Part shown: positions 8,922-19,644 of the stretch, piece after piece
How positions within the stretch are numbered: the first letter of the stretch is position 1
How the letters are laid out: every line of letters begins with the position of its first letter
DNA from: an uncultured Clostridia bacterium
GTDB lineage: Bacteria; Bacillota; Clostridia; Christensenellales; Borkfalkiaceae
Assembly: GCA_947597925.1 (NCBI GenBank)
Contig: CANQFA010000003.1
Coordinates: forward strand, 91,689 to 155,688
Direction: 5' to 3'
DNA: 64,000 bases
Notes under the pieces: generated by a model
Database searches by the model: none
What the model was told of the DNA's origin: nothing
Seen by the model: the letters and a program-made list of their open reading frames with translations, nothing else
Position numbers and translations under genes: made by a program

Positions 8922-11591
8922 CTATTTTCTTTTCATGACGATGCGCTCAATGAGCTTTCCGCACTCCACGATGGGCAGGGGCGCGAGGGCCAGCGCGGCG
9001 CAGACGAGGTAGGCATCCCAGCTCAGGTACGTGAGGTCGAAGAAGGCCTGAAGGGGCGGTACGAAGAGCAGGAGCACCATGATGAGGGCGGACGCCGCGA
9101 TCGTCAGGAAGAGCACGGGATTGTGCCCATTCCCCCGCGCGAAGAAGGACTCGGTGTCCGAGCGCTGGTTGAGGGCATGCACGAGCTGACTGAAGGAGAT
9201 GACCGCAAAGGTCATGGTCATGGCGGCCTGCGGCCCGCACTTCACGAAGACCTTGAGCCCGAGGAAATAGGCGGAGAGCGAGATGGCGGAGAGCATGGCC
9301 CCATGCAGGAGGATGCGCACGACGAGGCTCCTCTCGAAGAGGGTGCCCGACTTGACGGGCGGGCGGCGCATGAGGTCCTTTGCCGCGGGGTCGACGCCCA
9401 GTCCCAGCGCGGGCAGGGTGTCCGTCACGAGGTTGATGATGAGCACATGCACGGCTGCAAGGGGCGCGGAGAGCCCGAAGAGGGTCGCGATGAAGAGGAC
9501 AAGCACCTCGGCGATATTGCCCGCGAGCAGGTAGCGGATGACCTTGCGGATGTTCGCATAGACCCGCCGCCCCTCTCTCACCGCACTCTCGATGGTCGTG
9601 AAGTTGTTGTCGAGCAGGACGACGTCGGAGGCATTCTTGGCGACATCGGTGCCAGCGCCCATGGCGACGCCGATATCGGCCGCCTTCAGTGCGGGAGAGT
9701 CATTGACGCCGTCTCCCGTCATGGCGCAGACCTCGCCCTGCCGCTGCAGGGACTTGACGATGCGCAGCTTATCCGCGGGCGAGACGCGGGCATAGACCGA
9801 AGTCGTCCCCACCACGCGGTCGAGGTCGTCATCGGTCATGGCGGCGAGCTCGGAGCCCGAGACCACCGTATCTCCCTCGCGGAAGATGCCGAGACTGCGC
9901 GCAATGGCGACGGCCGTCGTCTTGTGGTCGCCCGTGATCATGACGACGCGGATGCCCGCCGTGTGACAGCTCTCCACCGCGAGTGCGACCTCTTCGCGGG
10001 GCGGGTCGATCATGCAGGTGATGCCGAGGAAGATAAGTCCCTCCTCCACGTCGTCCCCCTCTCGCGGGACCTCGCGGGCGGTGCGGGCGGCATAGCCGAG
10101 GACGCGGAGCGCCTCCTCCGACATGCGCTCGGAAAGATGCAGGATCTCCTCCCTCTCTTTCTCTGTGAGAGGGCGCACATCTTCGCCGTCGAGAATGCGG
10201 TCACAGTGCGGGAGAAGTTCGTCAATGGCCCCCTTGGTATAGACATGGTATGCCCCTTCGTGGTCTACGAGGACGGACATCCGCTTTCTGTCCGAGTCGA
10301 AGGGCTGCTCGAAGAGGCGGGGATTCTGCTCCTTGAGCGCAAGGGGCGGGAGGCCGCATTTTTCCGCAAGGTCGAGGAGGGCGCCCTCGGTGGGATCGCC
10401 GAGACACTGCCCGTCCGCCCCCACGGCGGCGTCGTTGCAGAGCGCGGCGGCATAGAGGAGGGCCTTCCGCTCCCGCGTCACCTCCATCCCCTCCGTGACC
10501 TCCGCAGGAGTCCCCTCTCCGAGCTCCCTTGCCGTCGCGAGGCGGGTGACGGTCATCTTGTTGAGGGTCAGAGTCCCCGTCTTGTCGCAGCAGATGACCG
10601 TGGCGCTCCCCAGCGTCTCCACGGCGGGAAGGCTCCTCACGAGCGCCTGCTGCGTGGCCATGCGCCTCACGCCGAGTGCCATGACGATGGTGGCGGTCGC
10701 GGGAAGCCCCTCGGGGATCACCGAGATGGCGAGCGCGATGGCGGTGAGAAGGGGCTGTACCCAGTTATTCGCCACGCTCCAGTCGGATACGCGGATGAAG
10801 CTGATCGCGAGCACGACGAGGGCGATGACGATGCCCGCCACCGAGAGCGTCTTGCCCACGCCGTTCAATTTGCGCTTGATGGGCGTCTCGAGTTCGTCGG
10901 TCGCATCGAGCATATCGGCGATCGAGCCCACCTCGGTGCGCATGCCCGTCTCCACGACGAGCCCATATCCCGTCCCCGCGACACTGACGGAGGACGAGAA
11001 GGCCATATTCACGCGGTCGCCGAGCGGGGCGTCTGCGGGGAGGACGGTGGGCGCATCCTTCTCTACGGGGACGCTCTCCCCCGTGAGCGCGGACTCCTGC
11101 ACGGCGAGGTTGGCCTCCTCGAGCAGGCGAAGGTCCGCGGGAATGATGCATCCGTCCCCCAATACGACGACATCGCCCGGGACGAGTTCCTCGGCGGAGA
11201 GGACGCACTCCTTCCCGTCGCGGAGGACGCGTGCGGTGGGTGCACTGAGTGTCGCGAGGGCGGCGAGCGCATCGGCCGCCTTCTTCTCCTGCACGACGCC
11301 GATGACGGCATTGATGATGACGATGGCGAAGATGACGACGGCCTCTGCCCAATCTTGAAAGATGAGGGAGATGACCGCCGCAATGAGCAGGATGATGACC
11401 ATGACGTCCTTTACCTGCTCCCAGATCATGCGGAGGAGCGTCTTCGGCTTGCGTTCCCGCAGGACATTTTTGCCGTACTGCGCCCTGCGCGCCTCCGCCT
11501 CCTCGGTGGTGAGCCCCTTCGGCGAGCTCCGAAGCTCCTCGAGGGCCTCTTCGGGAGAAAGGGCATGCCATGCCCGTTTTTGTCCGTCCAT
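8922..11591 (-). CDS. Cation-transporting P-type ATPase, probably P2-type Ca2+ ATPase
   Basis: TGES, CDKTGTLT, TGDGVNDSPALK, PEGLPA in M4, NLVTDTLPALGLGVDP in M6; RBS AAGGAGACAGT before ATG at 11591. Confidence 0.93.
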   Translation of the reverse strand: MDGQKRAWHALSPEEALEELRSSPKGLTTEEAEARRAQYGKNVLRERKPKTLLRMIWEQVKDVMVIILLIAAVISLIFQDWAEAVVIFAIVIINAVIGVVQEKKAADALAALATLSAPTARVLRDGKECVLSAEELVPGDVVVLGDGCIIPADLRLLEEANLAVQESALTGESVPVEKDAPTVLPADAPLGDRVNMAFSSSVSVAGTGYGLVVETGMRTEVGSIADMLDATDELETPIKRKLNGVGKTLSVAGIVIALVVLAISFIRVSDWSVANNWVQPLLTAIALAISVIPEGLPATATIVMALGVRRMATQQALVRSLPAVETLGSATVICCDKTGTLTLNKMTVTRLATARELGEGTPAEVTEGMEVTRERKALLYAAALCNDAAVGADGQCLGDPTEGALLDLAEKCGLPPLALKEQNPRLFEQPFDSDRKRMSVLVDHEGAYHVYTKGAIDELLPHCDRILDGEDVRPLTEKEREEILHLSERMSEEALRVLGYAARTAREVPREGDDVEEGLIFLGITCMIDPPREEVALAVESCHTAGIRVVMITGDHKTTAVAIARSLGIFREGDTVVSGSELAAMTDDDLDRVVGTTSVYARVSPADKLRIVKSLQRQGEVCAMTGDGVNDSPALKAADIGVAMGAGTDVAKNASDVVLLDNNFTTIESAVREGRRVYANIRKVIRYLLAGNIAEVLVLFIATLFGLSAPLAAVHVLIINLVTDTLPALGLGVDPAAKDLMRRPPVKSGTLFERSLVVRILLHGAMLSAISLSAYFLGLKVFVKCGPQAAMTMTFAVISFSQLVHALNQRSDTESFFARGNGHNPVLFLTIAASALIMVLLLFVPPLQAFFDLTYLSWDAYLVCAALALAPLPIVECGKLIERIVMKRK

Positions 11592-11764
11592 ACTGTCTCC
11601 TTGGGTAAAAGCTGATAGTTCCACTATATTATACCACGCCGCCGCCTCGGGAAAACCGCCCACGGAAAAAATTCCCCTCCCCACCCGAAAAAAGTTCGGA
11701 GATCCCATGCGAAGACGGGCCCCGATAACTCGGAGCCCGTCTGCATTTCATTGAGGTTTTTACG

Positions 11765-14700
11765 TCAGACGCGACGGGTGATATCTGCCGTGCGCGAGCC
11801 GTCTGCGTTTTCCGTGATGGTGATGTCGAAGACCATGCCGTTCGTGGTCGTGACGGTATGCAGCTCGGAACCCTCCTCGTGCACATCGCCGTCCTCGCCC
11901 ACATAGTACTGTCTCCTGCCGTAGTTGACGGAGTAGATCTTTCCGTCCGTCCGCGAGACGTCGACGAAGGACCCGCTGAGGTCATAGACCGTATCCATGT
12001 CCATCTTCTCGACGGTGCAGCTCTCGAAGTAGGGAATGGTGACCTGCGGCACGGGATCTGCTTCTTCGTCTCCGCCCTCGCCTTCGCTCTCGTCGGGGTC
12101 GGGATCGTCCGCCCCGCCGACCTGCTCGGGAGCACGCTCGACGAAGTTCATGACATAGTAGGTCGTGGTAAGGATGCGTCCGCTGTCCACGCCGTCCGCA
12201 TCGGTATCGAGATGCTCGCGGGTACGGACGATGTAGTACAGCTTGTTCTGGAAGATGACAGCACTGTCGTAGACAAGCTCCGTCTCGCCCTGCTTCAGCG
12301 ACACATTCCAGATGTCGCCCGCGCTGCCGCTCTGCCCCGCGACGGTACACTCGACCGTCACCTCATAGCCGCCGTCTGCCTGAAGGGTCTGGATGCGCGC
12401 ACAGGAGGCAAGGAGGAAGGCCATCGTATTTTGATAGACCTGGCTGTCCGAGATGAGGAAATAGAACTTGTAGGCGGTTCCTTCGTTGTCCTCGTAGTCG
12501 ACGATATAGTAGCCGCTGCGGTCGTCGAACTCATACTTCGCATGTTCGAGCGAGGTGATCGTGGTGCCGTCTCCGAAGGTGACGGGCACGGCGCCGAAAG
12601 TGACGTCGATGAACTGCTCCGTGACCTCACCCGTCTTGTCGTACTCTGCCGTGACGGTGATAAAGCCGTAGGCATTCGCATCGAGGTTGGGCGTGCCGCC
12701 GCCGAAGAGCTGCATGAGCATGCTGAGGAAGTAATAGTCGCTGTAGTAGGCGTCATTGACGACGGAGACCATGTAGCGCATGCGCGTGACTTTGTAGCTG
12801 TTGCCCGTCTCGCCCTTGTAATCCACCTCGATATCGAAGCGGTAGTTTCCGATCAGGACATAGAGCTCGGTCGCCGCATCCTCTCCCTCGCCGACGTTTT
12901 CGCGCACGACCGTGCAGGGCACGGGGCTCGTGAGTCCGTCGAGCACGACGGAGCCGGACACGGTGAATTCCGCTGTACCCGTGGGCTGGAAGTTGAGGCC
13001 TCCGAAGGGCTCCTTCACTTGCGAGCCGTCATCCAATTCCGTGAGCACGGGGTAGTCGTTCTCGGTCCCTGCTTCGCGGTCAAATCTGATGGGATAGCCG
13101 TTGTTGTTGAGATAGGTCGTCCCCTCGAAGAGGATGGTATCCGCAAAGGTGCCGATGTTCTGGGAGACGAATCCGTATTTGTTCGCATCCTCGTTTTCGG
13201 TGTCGCGGAGGTAGACCGTGATCTCGCCCGCGCTGTTGAGGGTGTAGTAGTAGCGCGTCTCCCCGTCCATGATCATGAAGCCGTAGCGCGAGAAGCGCAG
13301 CGAGCGAAGGTCGGGGGTGTAGTAGCCGTGCTCGGAGTAGGAGAGCCGCTCAATGGTCCCATTCTCCGCGTTCCCCTCCTTGTCGTAGCTGTAACGGAAG
13401 ATGGAGGCGTCGGTACCCGCGCTGTTGGCATAGTAGAGAAGGTCTTCGGTGATGATGATGTACTGGCCCCGCTCGACCGTGCCCGTCTTCGTGTACATGG
13501 TGGCGTTGCCGTACGCATCGGGGATGAGGACGGACCAGTCGGCAGGATTGATATAGCTGCGGACGATCTCTTCCTTCTCCACGACGAAGACATAGTATCC
13601 CGTGGTGCTCGAGACGGTATAGATGCTGAGCCTGCCCGTGAGGACCGTGCCGCCCTTGCCGTCGTCATAGTTTATGATGCACCTGCTGCCGTCTTCGAGA
13701 CGATAGGGGCCCGTCCCGACCTGCGTGCGCTCGCCGTCGATGACTTCGTACGCGGTGACTTTGCCGTATCCGTCAAGTTCGAAGATGAGGCCCGTCATCT
13801 CCATGTTGTTGAGGTAGAGATAGCTCCTCGCCTCGTATCCGCGGAGGGTAAAGGTCGAGCCCGTGACGTCGAAGATGTGAGAGACATTGTCGTCGCCCGT
13901 GAACTGGATCTCGTTTTCGGCGGAGACGATGTATCTGCCCGTCACCTCGTTGCCCTCGGCATCGACATAAGTAGCCTCATAGGAGTAGCCGTCGAGGGTG
14001 AGGCTGCCGTCCTTTTCGGAGGTCAGCTCGGTGGGCATCGCGGTATTGTAGCGGGTAAAGTAGCTTGTGCTCGAGGTGGAGAGGATCAGGAAGTCGAACT
14101 GCACGGAGCCGTCGGATGCCTTGAAGGTATAGACCGTGGGAGCGCCCTCTTCCGTGCCTGCCTTCTCTTCATAGGTGCCCGCCACGACGATGGGCTCTGC
14201 CTCTTCCTCGGCGGGAGTCGTGGTGAGCGTTGCGCCGCCCTTGCCGTCGAAGGAGAGCTGCACGGAGCTGTCCGCAGCGCCTGCGGCGGTGCGCTCCCTG
14301 AGAGAGCCGAAGAGCTTTTCGAGGACTATGAAGGACTTCGCGTCCTCATTGATCTCGAAGTAATAATATCTCGTGTCGCCCGTGAGACGGATGGTGTTAT
14401 CGGACCCATTGACCGCATTGTAGGCGCCCGTCACGGTCGTGCCCTCGGCGTCCTTATAGACTGCGAAGCCGCCGACGAGGGTCAGCGTCGCGCCCCCTTC
14501 GCCCTGATACTGCACGTCGAAGGTCTCGGGCTCCTCCTGCTCTTCATAGGTCACGGAGTACCAATAGGTGACATTCAGATCGGAGGACACGCCCGTGGAG
14601 TAGACAAAGGACTTCACGGTGAGCACGTCGATGGGCCCGACGAGTTCCTCTTCGGTCGTGAAGCGTTCGGTGACCGTGAACTGATACATCCCCGTCTCGC

Positions 14701-16816
14701 CGCTGAGGACAACGGTGCCCTCCGCGACCTTCACGTAGACGCGCTGAGAGGTATAGCCGTAGAGCGAGGCGCGGCCCGCCTCTGCATCGTCGATGACGAG
14801 CATGGGCGTATAATAGTTGCTTTCGCTGTTGTTGTAGTAGTACTCCGCATATCCCACCTTCTTCTCCTCAAAGGCAAGGGAATCGGCCGTGGAATAGACG
14901 CGGAAGACGCGCTTGGTGCGGTTGTTCCCGTAGAAGGTGACGAGGGTGCCGCCGAACACGGAGGAACCGGACTCGACATAGTAGCCCGTCACCGTGGAAC
15001 CGGAATCGGAGTAGGTGGCATTGCAGGCACCGTCGAGGGTGAGCGTTGCCCCGTTTGCGGCGGTATAGGTGTTATTGAGGTTGGCATTGTAGTTGATATA
15101 CCCCATGCCCGAACCGAAGTCAATGAGCTTAAAGGAGCCTGCAAGCCTTCCCGTCGATGCATTATAGAGATCGAGGATATTCTCCGTCACGCGATACATG
15201 TAGCCCGCCGTGCCCGAATCCAACCTTATGGTCGCATTGCCGAAGCCGTCGAGGGTGAGCTGATAGTAGGCATACTGGAGGAGCGATCCCTCGGCGTAGC
15301 CCCCTATCGCCTGCGGATTGACGACATAGCGATTCATCTCGCCGTACCCGACTTCTGTGTCGTTGCGCGCGAGGAACACTCTGACTTGCCCGCCGGTGGT
15401 CAGGCTGACATAACCGAGGAGGTAGCACACCTCGCCCGTCGCGGCCCCGGAGGTATAGGTCACCCTGTAGTACCCGTCTTCATCGACGCGGTAGGTACCC
15501 GTGCTCTGGCCGTCGAGGCTGCTGGTGAGGGTGGCGCCGTTGAATGCGTCGAACCTGAGCGTCACATCTCCGTAGACGCGTCCGCTGCCGACCACATATT
15601 GATAGTAGATCCTGCCGTCGCGCGTCTCGTCGTAGTAGACGAAGCCGTCGTTGACAAATTTTCCCATCAGCGTGTCGTCGTTTGCGAGGGCGAAGCTGAA
15701 GGAACGTGCATTGGCGTTATACTGCCCCTGATAGTAGAGCCCGCGGCGGAGCAGGATGACGTGCGCGGGATCTCCCCCGAGCTGATAGATGATGTCTTCG
15801 CCGCCGATGAGGTCGGTGTAGCCCTTGCTCCAGACGGCATAGAGGATGCCGACATTGCCCAGCGTAAAGGTATCCTCGGCGGACTCGCCTTCTACGTTCT
15901 CAAGCATCCCGTCGATGGCGTGGGAAGCATACTCCACCGTGCCGTTCGCACTTCTCGACCAACCCGCGAGGAGGTATCCCTCGGCGTGGAAGCGGTCGTA
16001 AGGAAGGGTCACTTCGGTCCCATAGACAAACTGGAGGATCTCCCGCTCCTCTGCGCCCCCGTCGGGATAGTTGGAGCGGAGGACGACGGTGAGCTGCCGC
16101 CTGTTGAGGTAGAAGGTATACACGTTCTTCGCGGGGTCTTCGCCGAGCGCGTGCGTCGTGTCCTGTCCCTCGTGCGAGGCAGCCGTTTCGAAGCCCTCGA
16201 TGCTTACGGAAGGCGTATAGTTGGCCGCGGGATAGTCATATCCCGTGATCGTGTCGGCGGCCTCATAGCCGTCGAGCGTGGCCTTCTGCGTCCAGACATT
16301 CACGGTATAGCCGACCTTGTAGCGGGCGGTGAGCGTGACGTTGCTCTCGGGCATCTTTGCCGTGGAGGTGAGCGCGGTCCCGTTCAGGAGCCATTCGCCG
16401 AACTGCCAGCCCGTGCGCGTGGGGATATATCCCTCGACCGCGGCGGAGATATTTTCTCCCGCCTTGAGACGGATCGCGGGAGCAGAGACCTGCCCTGCGC
16501 CGACGTCGAGCGTGACCGCATAGGTCTTGGTCCATTTTGCATAATAGGTCTTGCTCTCCGATGCCACGACCGAAGAGACCGCACTGCCGGTGAAGTCGGC
16601 ATTGTCGAACCAACCTTCGAAGGCATAGCCCTCCCGCTCGGGCGTGGGCAGGGTGACCTCCTCCCCCTCTGCGGGGGTCATGGCCTCGATGGGGGTCCCG
16701 CCATAGGTCTCGAACTTCAGGCGGATGCCCGTCGTGCATGCGGCAAATGCCACACAGAGCACGGTCATCAGGGCAAGCAGGAAGCAAACCACAAGATCAC
16801 GTTTCAGTTTTTTCAT
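11765..16816 (-). CDS. Giant lipoprotein with N-terminal InlB/Listeria-Bacteroides-type repeats and a long repetitive extracellular region
   Basis: MKKLKRDLVVCFLLALMTVLCVAFAACTTG signal/lipobox; FETYGGTPIEAMTPAEGEEVTLPTPEREGYAFEGWFDNADFTG; RBS AAGGAG 8 nt before ATG; ORF extends to 16840. Confidence 0.88.
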   Translation of the reverse strand: MKKLKRDLVVCFLLALMTVLCVAFAACTTGIRLKFETYGGTPIEAMTPAEGEEVTLPTPEREGYAFEGWFDNADFTGSAVSSVVASESKTYYAKWTKTYAVTLDVGAGQVSAPAIRLKAGENISAAVEGYIPTRTGWQFGEWLLNGTALTSTAKMPESNVTLTARYKVGYTVNVWTQKATLDGYEAADTITGYDYPAANYTPSVSIEGFETAASHEGQDTTHALGEDPAKNVYTFYLNRRQLTVVLRSNYPDGGAEEREILQFVYGTEVTLPYDRFHAEGYLLAGWSRSANGTVEYASHAIDGMLENVEGESAEDTFTLGNVGILYAVWSKGYTDLIGGEDIIYQLGGDPAHVILLRRGLYYQGQYNANARSFSFALANDDTLMGKFVNDGFVYYDETRDGRIYYQYVVGSGRVYGDVTLRFDAFNGATLTSSLDGQSTGTYRVDEDGYYRVTYTSGAATGEVCYLLGYVSLTTGGQVRVFLARNDTEVGYGEMNRYVVNPQAIGGYAEGSLLQYAYYQLTLDGFGNATIRLDSGTAGYMYRVTENILDLYNASTGRLAGSFKLIDFGSGMGYINYNANLNNTYTAANGATLTLDGACNATYSDSGSTVTGYYVESGSSVFGGTLVTFYGNNRTKRVFRVYSTADSLAFEEKKVGYAEYYYNNSESNYYTPMLVIDDAEAGRASLYGYTSQRVYVKVAEGTVVLSGETGMYQFTVTERFTTEEELVGPIDVLTVKSFVYSTGVSSDLNVTYWYSVTYEEQEEPETFDVQYQGEGGATLTLVGGFAVYKDAEGTTVTGAYNAVNGSDNTIRLTGDTRYYYFEINEDAKSFIVLEKLFGSLRERTAAGAADSSVQLSFDGKGGATLTTTPAEEEAEPIVVAGTYEEKAGTEEGAPTVYTFKASDGSVQFDFLILSTSSTSYFTRYNTAMPTELTSEKDGSLTLDGYSYEATYVDAEGNEVTGRYIVSAENEIQFTGDDNVSHIFDVTGSTFTLRGYEARSYLYLNNMEMTGLIFELDGYGKVTAYEVIDGERTQVGTGPYRLEDGSRCIINYDDGKGGTVLTGRLSIYTVSSTTGYYVFVVEKEEIVRSYINPADWSVLIPDAYGNATMYTKTGTVERGQYIIITEDLLYYANSAGTDASIFRYSYDKEGNAENGTIERLSYSEHGYYTPDLRSLRFSRYGFMIMDGETRYYYTLNSAGEITVYLRDTENEDANKYGFVSQNIGTFADTILFEGTTYLNNNGYPIRFDREAGTENDYPVLTELDDGSQVKEPFGGLNFQPTGTAEFTVSGSVVLDGLTSPVPCTVVRENVGEGEDAATELYVLIGNYRFDIEVDYKGETGNSYKVTRMRYMVSVVNDAYYSDYYFLSMLMQLFGGGTPNLDANAYGFITVTAEYDKTGEVTEQFIDVTFGAVPVTFGDGTTITSLEHAKYEFDDRSGYYIVDYEDNEGTAYKFYFLISDSQVYQNTMAFLLASCARIQTLQADGGYEVTVECTVAGQSGSAGDIWNVSLKQGETELVYDSAVIFQNKLYYIVRTREHLDTDADGVDSGRILTTTYYVMNFVERAPEQVGGADDPDPDESEGEGGDEEADPVPQVTIPYFESCTVEKMDMDTVYDLSGSFVDVSRTDGKIYSVNYGRRQYYVGEDGDVHEEGSELHTVTTTNGMVFDITITENADGSRTADITRRV

Positions 16817-16836
16817 GAAAGTTTCTCCTTTTTTGT

Positions 16837-19644
16837 TCATTCTGCATCGGGTATGTCGCTTTCAGAGGGCGCATAGACTGCATAATACACCGCATCCTCC
16901 GTAAGAGTCATGAGATCGGACATCATCAGTTCAGCCGCGCCGCCCTCTGCCGTAGCCCAGCCGAGGAAATCGTATCCTGCGCGGTAGGGAGCGCCGCCCA
17001 CTGTGGGGGTCGTGACGTTTTCGAGCTTCGCCGTATCCACAGAGAGGACATAGCCCTCCTCCGAGATCTCCGCGCCCCAGAATACGGGACGGAAGGAGGA
17101 ATTCCAGTTGATGCCCCAGCCCTCGGGGGCCTCCTCGAGTGGCGTATAGAAGTTCACGGCCGTGCAGCCGAAGAAGGTATGGCGGCCGAGGGTCTCGAGC
17201 GTCTCGGGCAGGACGACAGAATTGAGAATGGTGCATCCGAGGAAGGCATAATCGCCGATCTGCTTGAGGGAGGCGGGGAATGTGACGGAACGGAGCGAAC
17301 TATTGTACGCGAAGGCAAGCATCGCGATCTCCTGCAGGTTGCTGCCGAAGCGGACTTCGCTCAGCCCGCAGCCCAAGAAAGCACCCGTCTTGATCCTCTC
17401 GACGGACTCCGGGATCTCCAAAGTCCCGAGCCGACAATAGCAGAAGGCATAGTTCGTGATCTCCTTGAGCCCCTCATGAAGGGTGAGCTGCTGCAACGCG
17501 ACGTTCAGTCCGAATGCGCCTACGCCGATGGTCGCGGAGGCGGGAATATCGAGCGTCGGGATGCCGTTGAGATAGAAGGCCAAGTCGCCGATGGTCTCGA
17601 GTCCCTCGGGAAGGCGGAGATCTCTGATCGCGCAGCTGAAGAAGGCCTGCGTACCGATCGTCTTCACCTGCGTGGCAGAGAGGTCGACGACCGACAGACG
17701 GTCGCACTGGAAGAAGGCTTCATCGCCGATACGGGTGAGTGAATCGGGGAAATTGATACTGCTGAGTGCCATGCACTGGAAGAAGGTAAGGTCCTCGATC
17801 GCGGAGAGATTCATATTGAGGCTCGCCGCCGTGAGCTGCTGGCAGTTCATGAAGGCCGCGGTGCCGATATAGCGTGCCTGTGCGAGGCCGTCGATCATCT
17901 GGAGATTCTGGTTGTCGTAGAAACAATAGTCGGCGACACCGCGCACCCCATCCCTGAGGGTGATGGCAAGGATCTGGCGGGAATCGTCGAATCCGACCAC
18001 CCAATTCCCCGCATAGATGACGCCGTAGGCATCGGATGTATTGTAGAGTGCCGTCCCACGGAAGGCATATGCCCCGATGTGCGTCACGCTCGCGGGCACG
18101 AGATACTCGGGGTTGAGCGTGTTATTGTCGAGGGTGATGCAGTTATTGAACGCATAGTCCCCGATACTCTTGAGCTTGCTTCCGAGGTTGACGACTCTGA
18201 GGAAACCGCACTCGTAGAAGGCGCCCTCGCCGAGGATCTCGAGGTCGGAATTTTCGGGAACGGTGAACCGATAGAGCCCGGGGCAGCCGTAGAAGGCATA
18301 GGACCCGACATATCGGATGGATGCGGGAAGGTCCACCTGCACCAGATTGGGACAGCCCGCCGCCGCGGTCGTATCGGTCGCTGCCGTCGTGGCGAATACC
18401 CGCGTGCCGATGCCCACGGTCCCCTCTCTGATGTTCTGCCCTACCGCAGTGAGCTCGGTGAGCGTATCCTGATCGACCGAGATGAGCCATTTGTCCGCAT
18501 AGGCAAAGCCCTTCGGCTGCCCTTCGAGCAGGGCCGTGCCGACGAAGGCGCCCGCGCCGACATCCGTCACGCTGTCGGGGATGGTGACCTCGGCAAGTGC
18601 GGTGTCATACTGGAAGCAGCCCGTGGGGATGGTCTCCGTCCCTGCGGGAAGGTCCATCTTCGTGAGCATATCGCATGAAGCGAAGCACTGGCTGCCCAGC
18701 GTCAGGCTCTCATAGGGCCCTGCAAAGGTGACCGTCTCGAGCTTGGGGTCGTGTAAGAAGGCATAGGCGCCGATGGAGGTAAGCCCCGCGCCGAGGGTGA
18801 CGGAAGTGAGTTCGGAATTGCGCGTGAACGCATTGATCCCGATCGTCTCCACGCTGTCGGGAATGGTGACCTCCTTGAGCGCGATGCAGTTGGAAAAGGC
18901 CGACGTGCCGATCTCCACGACCCCGTCGGGGATGTCGATCTCCTCGATGGAGGAGCAGTAGGCATACAGGTAGTCGGGGATGACATTCATATCCTCGGGA
19001 TCGGGGAAATAGGCCTCCTTCAGGAGCGTGCACCCCTGGAAGGTCGCCTCGCCGATCGAGGTGACCGACTCGGGGACGGAGACCGACGTCAGGGAGATAC
19101 AGCTCAGAAAGACGCTCGCACCGATGCTCTGCACGCCCTCTTCGAGGACGACCGAGGTCACCTGCTGATTGTTACGGAAGGCGCCGTCCCCGATCTCGAG
19201 CACGGGCTTGCCGCGATAGGTCGACTCGATGACGACATCGCCCACCGAGGAGCGCGCGGAGGAGAGCAGCCATGCCGTCCCGTCGTTGATGCGGGTATAG
19301 AGATAGCCGTAGTCGGCGGGCTTATAGTAGGAGAGGGTCTCCGACCAATCGGAGTAGAGCCCCTGCACCCCCACCGCACGGATACGGATATCGTAGTCCC
19401 CTTCGTCGAGCGCCGAGAGCGAGTACGTGGCGCGGCGCGAACCGCGGGTCACGATCTCGCCGATGGAATTCGTGATCTCGATCTCATAACTGCGGGCATC
19501 ATCCACCTCCGACCAGTAGAGATCGTCCTGATCGTCCACATAGCAATATGCGGGCGTCGAGAGACGGACCTCACCGCACGCCGACACGAGGAAGGTCGTG
19601 CCAAGGAGCAGGATCGCCGCTAAAATTGCCGTTATCTTTTTCAT
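16837..19644 (-). CDS. BspA-like LRR_5 lipoprotein with N-terminal Fn3-like segment and C-terminal InlB-like module
   Basis: LGTTFLVSACGE lipobox; repeated IGxxAFxxCxxLxxVxIPxSV; C-terminal YRAGYDFLGWATAEGGAA. Confidence 0.9.
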   Translation of the reverse strand: MKKITAILAAILLLGTTFLVSACGEVRLSTPAYCYVDDQDDLYWSEVDDARSYEIEITNSIGEIVTRGSRRATYSLSALDEGDYDIRIRAVGVQGLYSDWSETLSYYKPADYGYLYTRINDGTAWLLSSARSSVGDVVIESTYRGKPVLEIGDGAFRNNQQVTSVVLEEGVQSIGASVFLSCISLTSVSVPESVTSIGEATFQGCTLLKEAYFPDPEDMNVIPDYLYAYCSSIEEIDIPDGVVEIGTSAFSNCIALKEVTIPDSVETIGINAFTRNSELTSVTLGAGLTSIGAYAFLHDPKLETVTFAGPYESLTLGSQCFASCDMLTKMDLPAGTETIPTGCFQYDTALAEVTIPDSVTDVGAGAFVGTALLEGQPKGFAYADKWLISVDQDTLTELTAVGQNIREGTVGIGTRVFATTAATDTTAAAGCPNLVQVDLPASIRYVGSYAFYGCPGLYRFTVPENSDLEILGEGAFYECGFLRVVNLGSKLKSIGDYAFNNCITLDNNTLNPEYLVPASVTHIGAYAFRGTALYNTSDAYGVIYAGNWVVGFDDSRQILAITLRDGVRGVADYCFYDNQNLQMIDGLAQARYIGTAAFMNCQQLTAASLNMNLSAIEDLTFFQCMALSSINFPDSLTRIGDEAFFQCDRLSVVDLSATQVKTIGTQAFFSCAIRDLRLPEGLETIGDLAFYLNGIPTLDIPASATIGVGAFGLNVALQQLTLHEGLKEITNYAFCYCRLGTLEIPESVERIKTGAFLGCGLSEVRFGSNLQEIAMLAFAYNSSLRSVTFPASLKQIGDYAFLGCTILNSVVLPETLETLGRHTFFGCTAVNFYTPLEEAPEGWGINWNSSFRPVFWGAEISEEGYVLSVDTAKLENVTTPTVGGAPYRAGYDFLGWATAEGGAAELMMSDLMTLTEDAVYYAVYAPSESDIPDAE

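Noticed and set aside
8907-11615. 902-aa plus-strand ORF opposite the P-type ATPase
   Set aside because: The minus strand has clear P-type ATPase motifs; this frame has none.
11858-16876. 1672-aa plus-strand ORF
   Set aside because: Shadow of the minus-strand lipoprotein gene with signal peptide and RBS.
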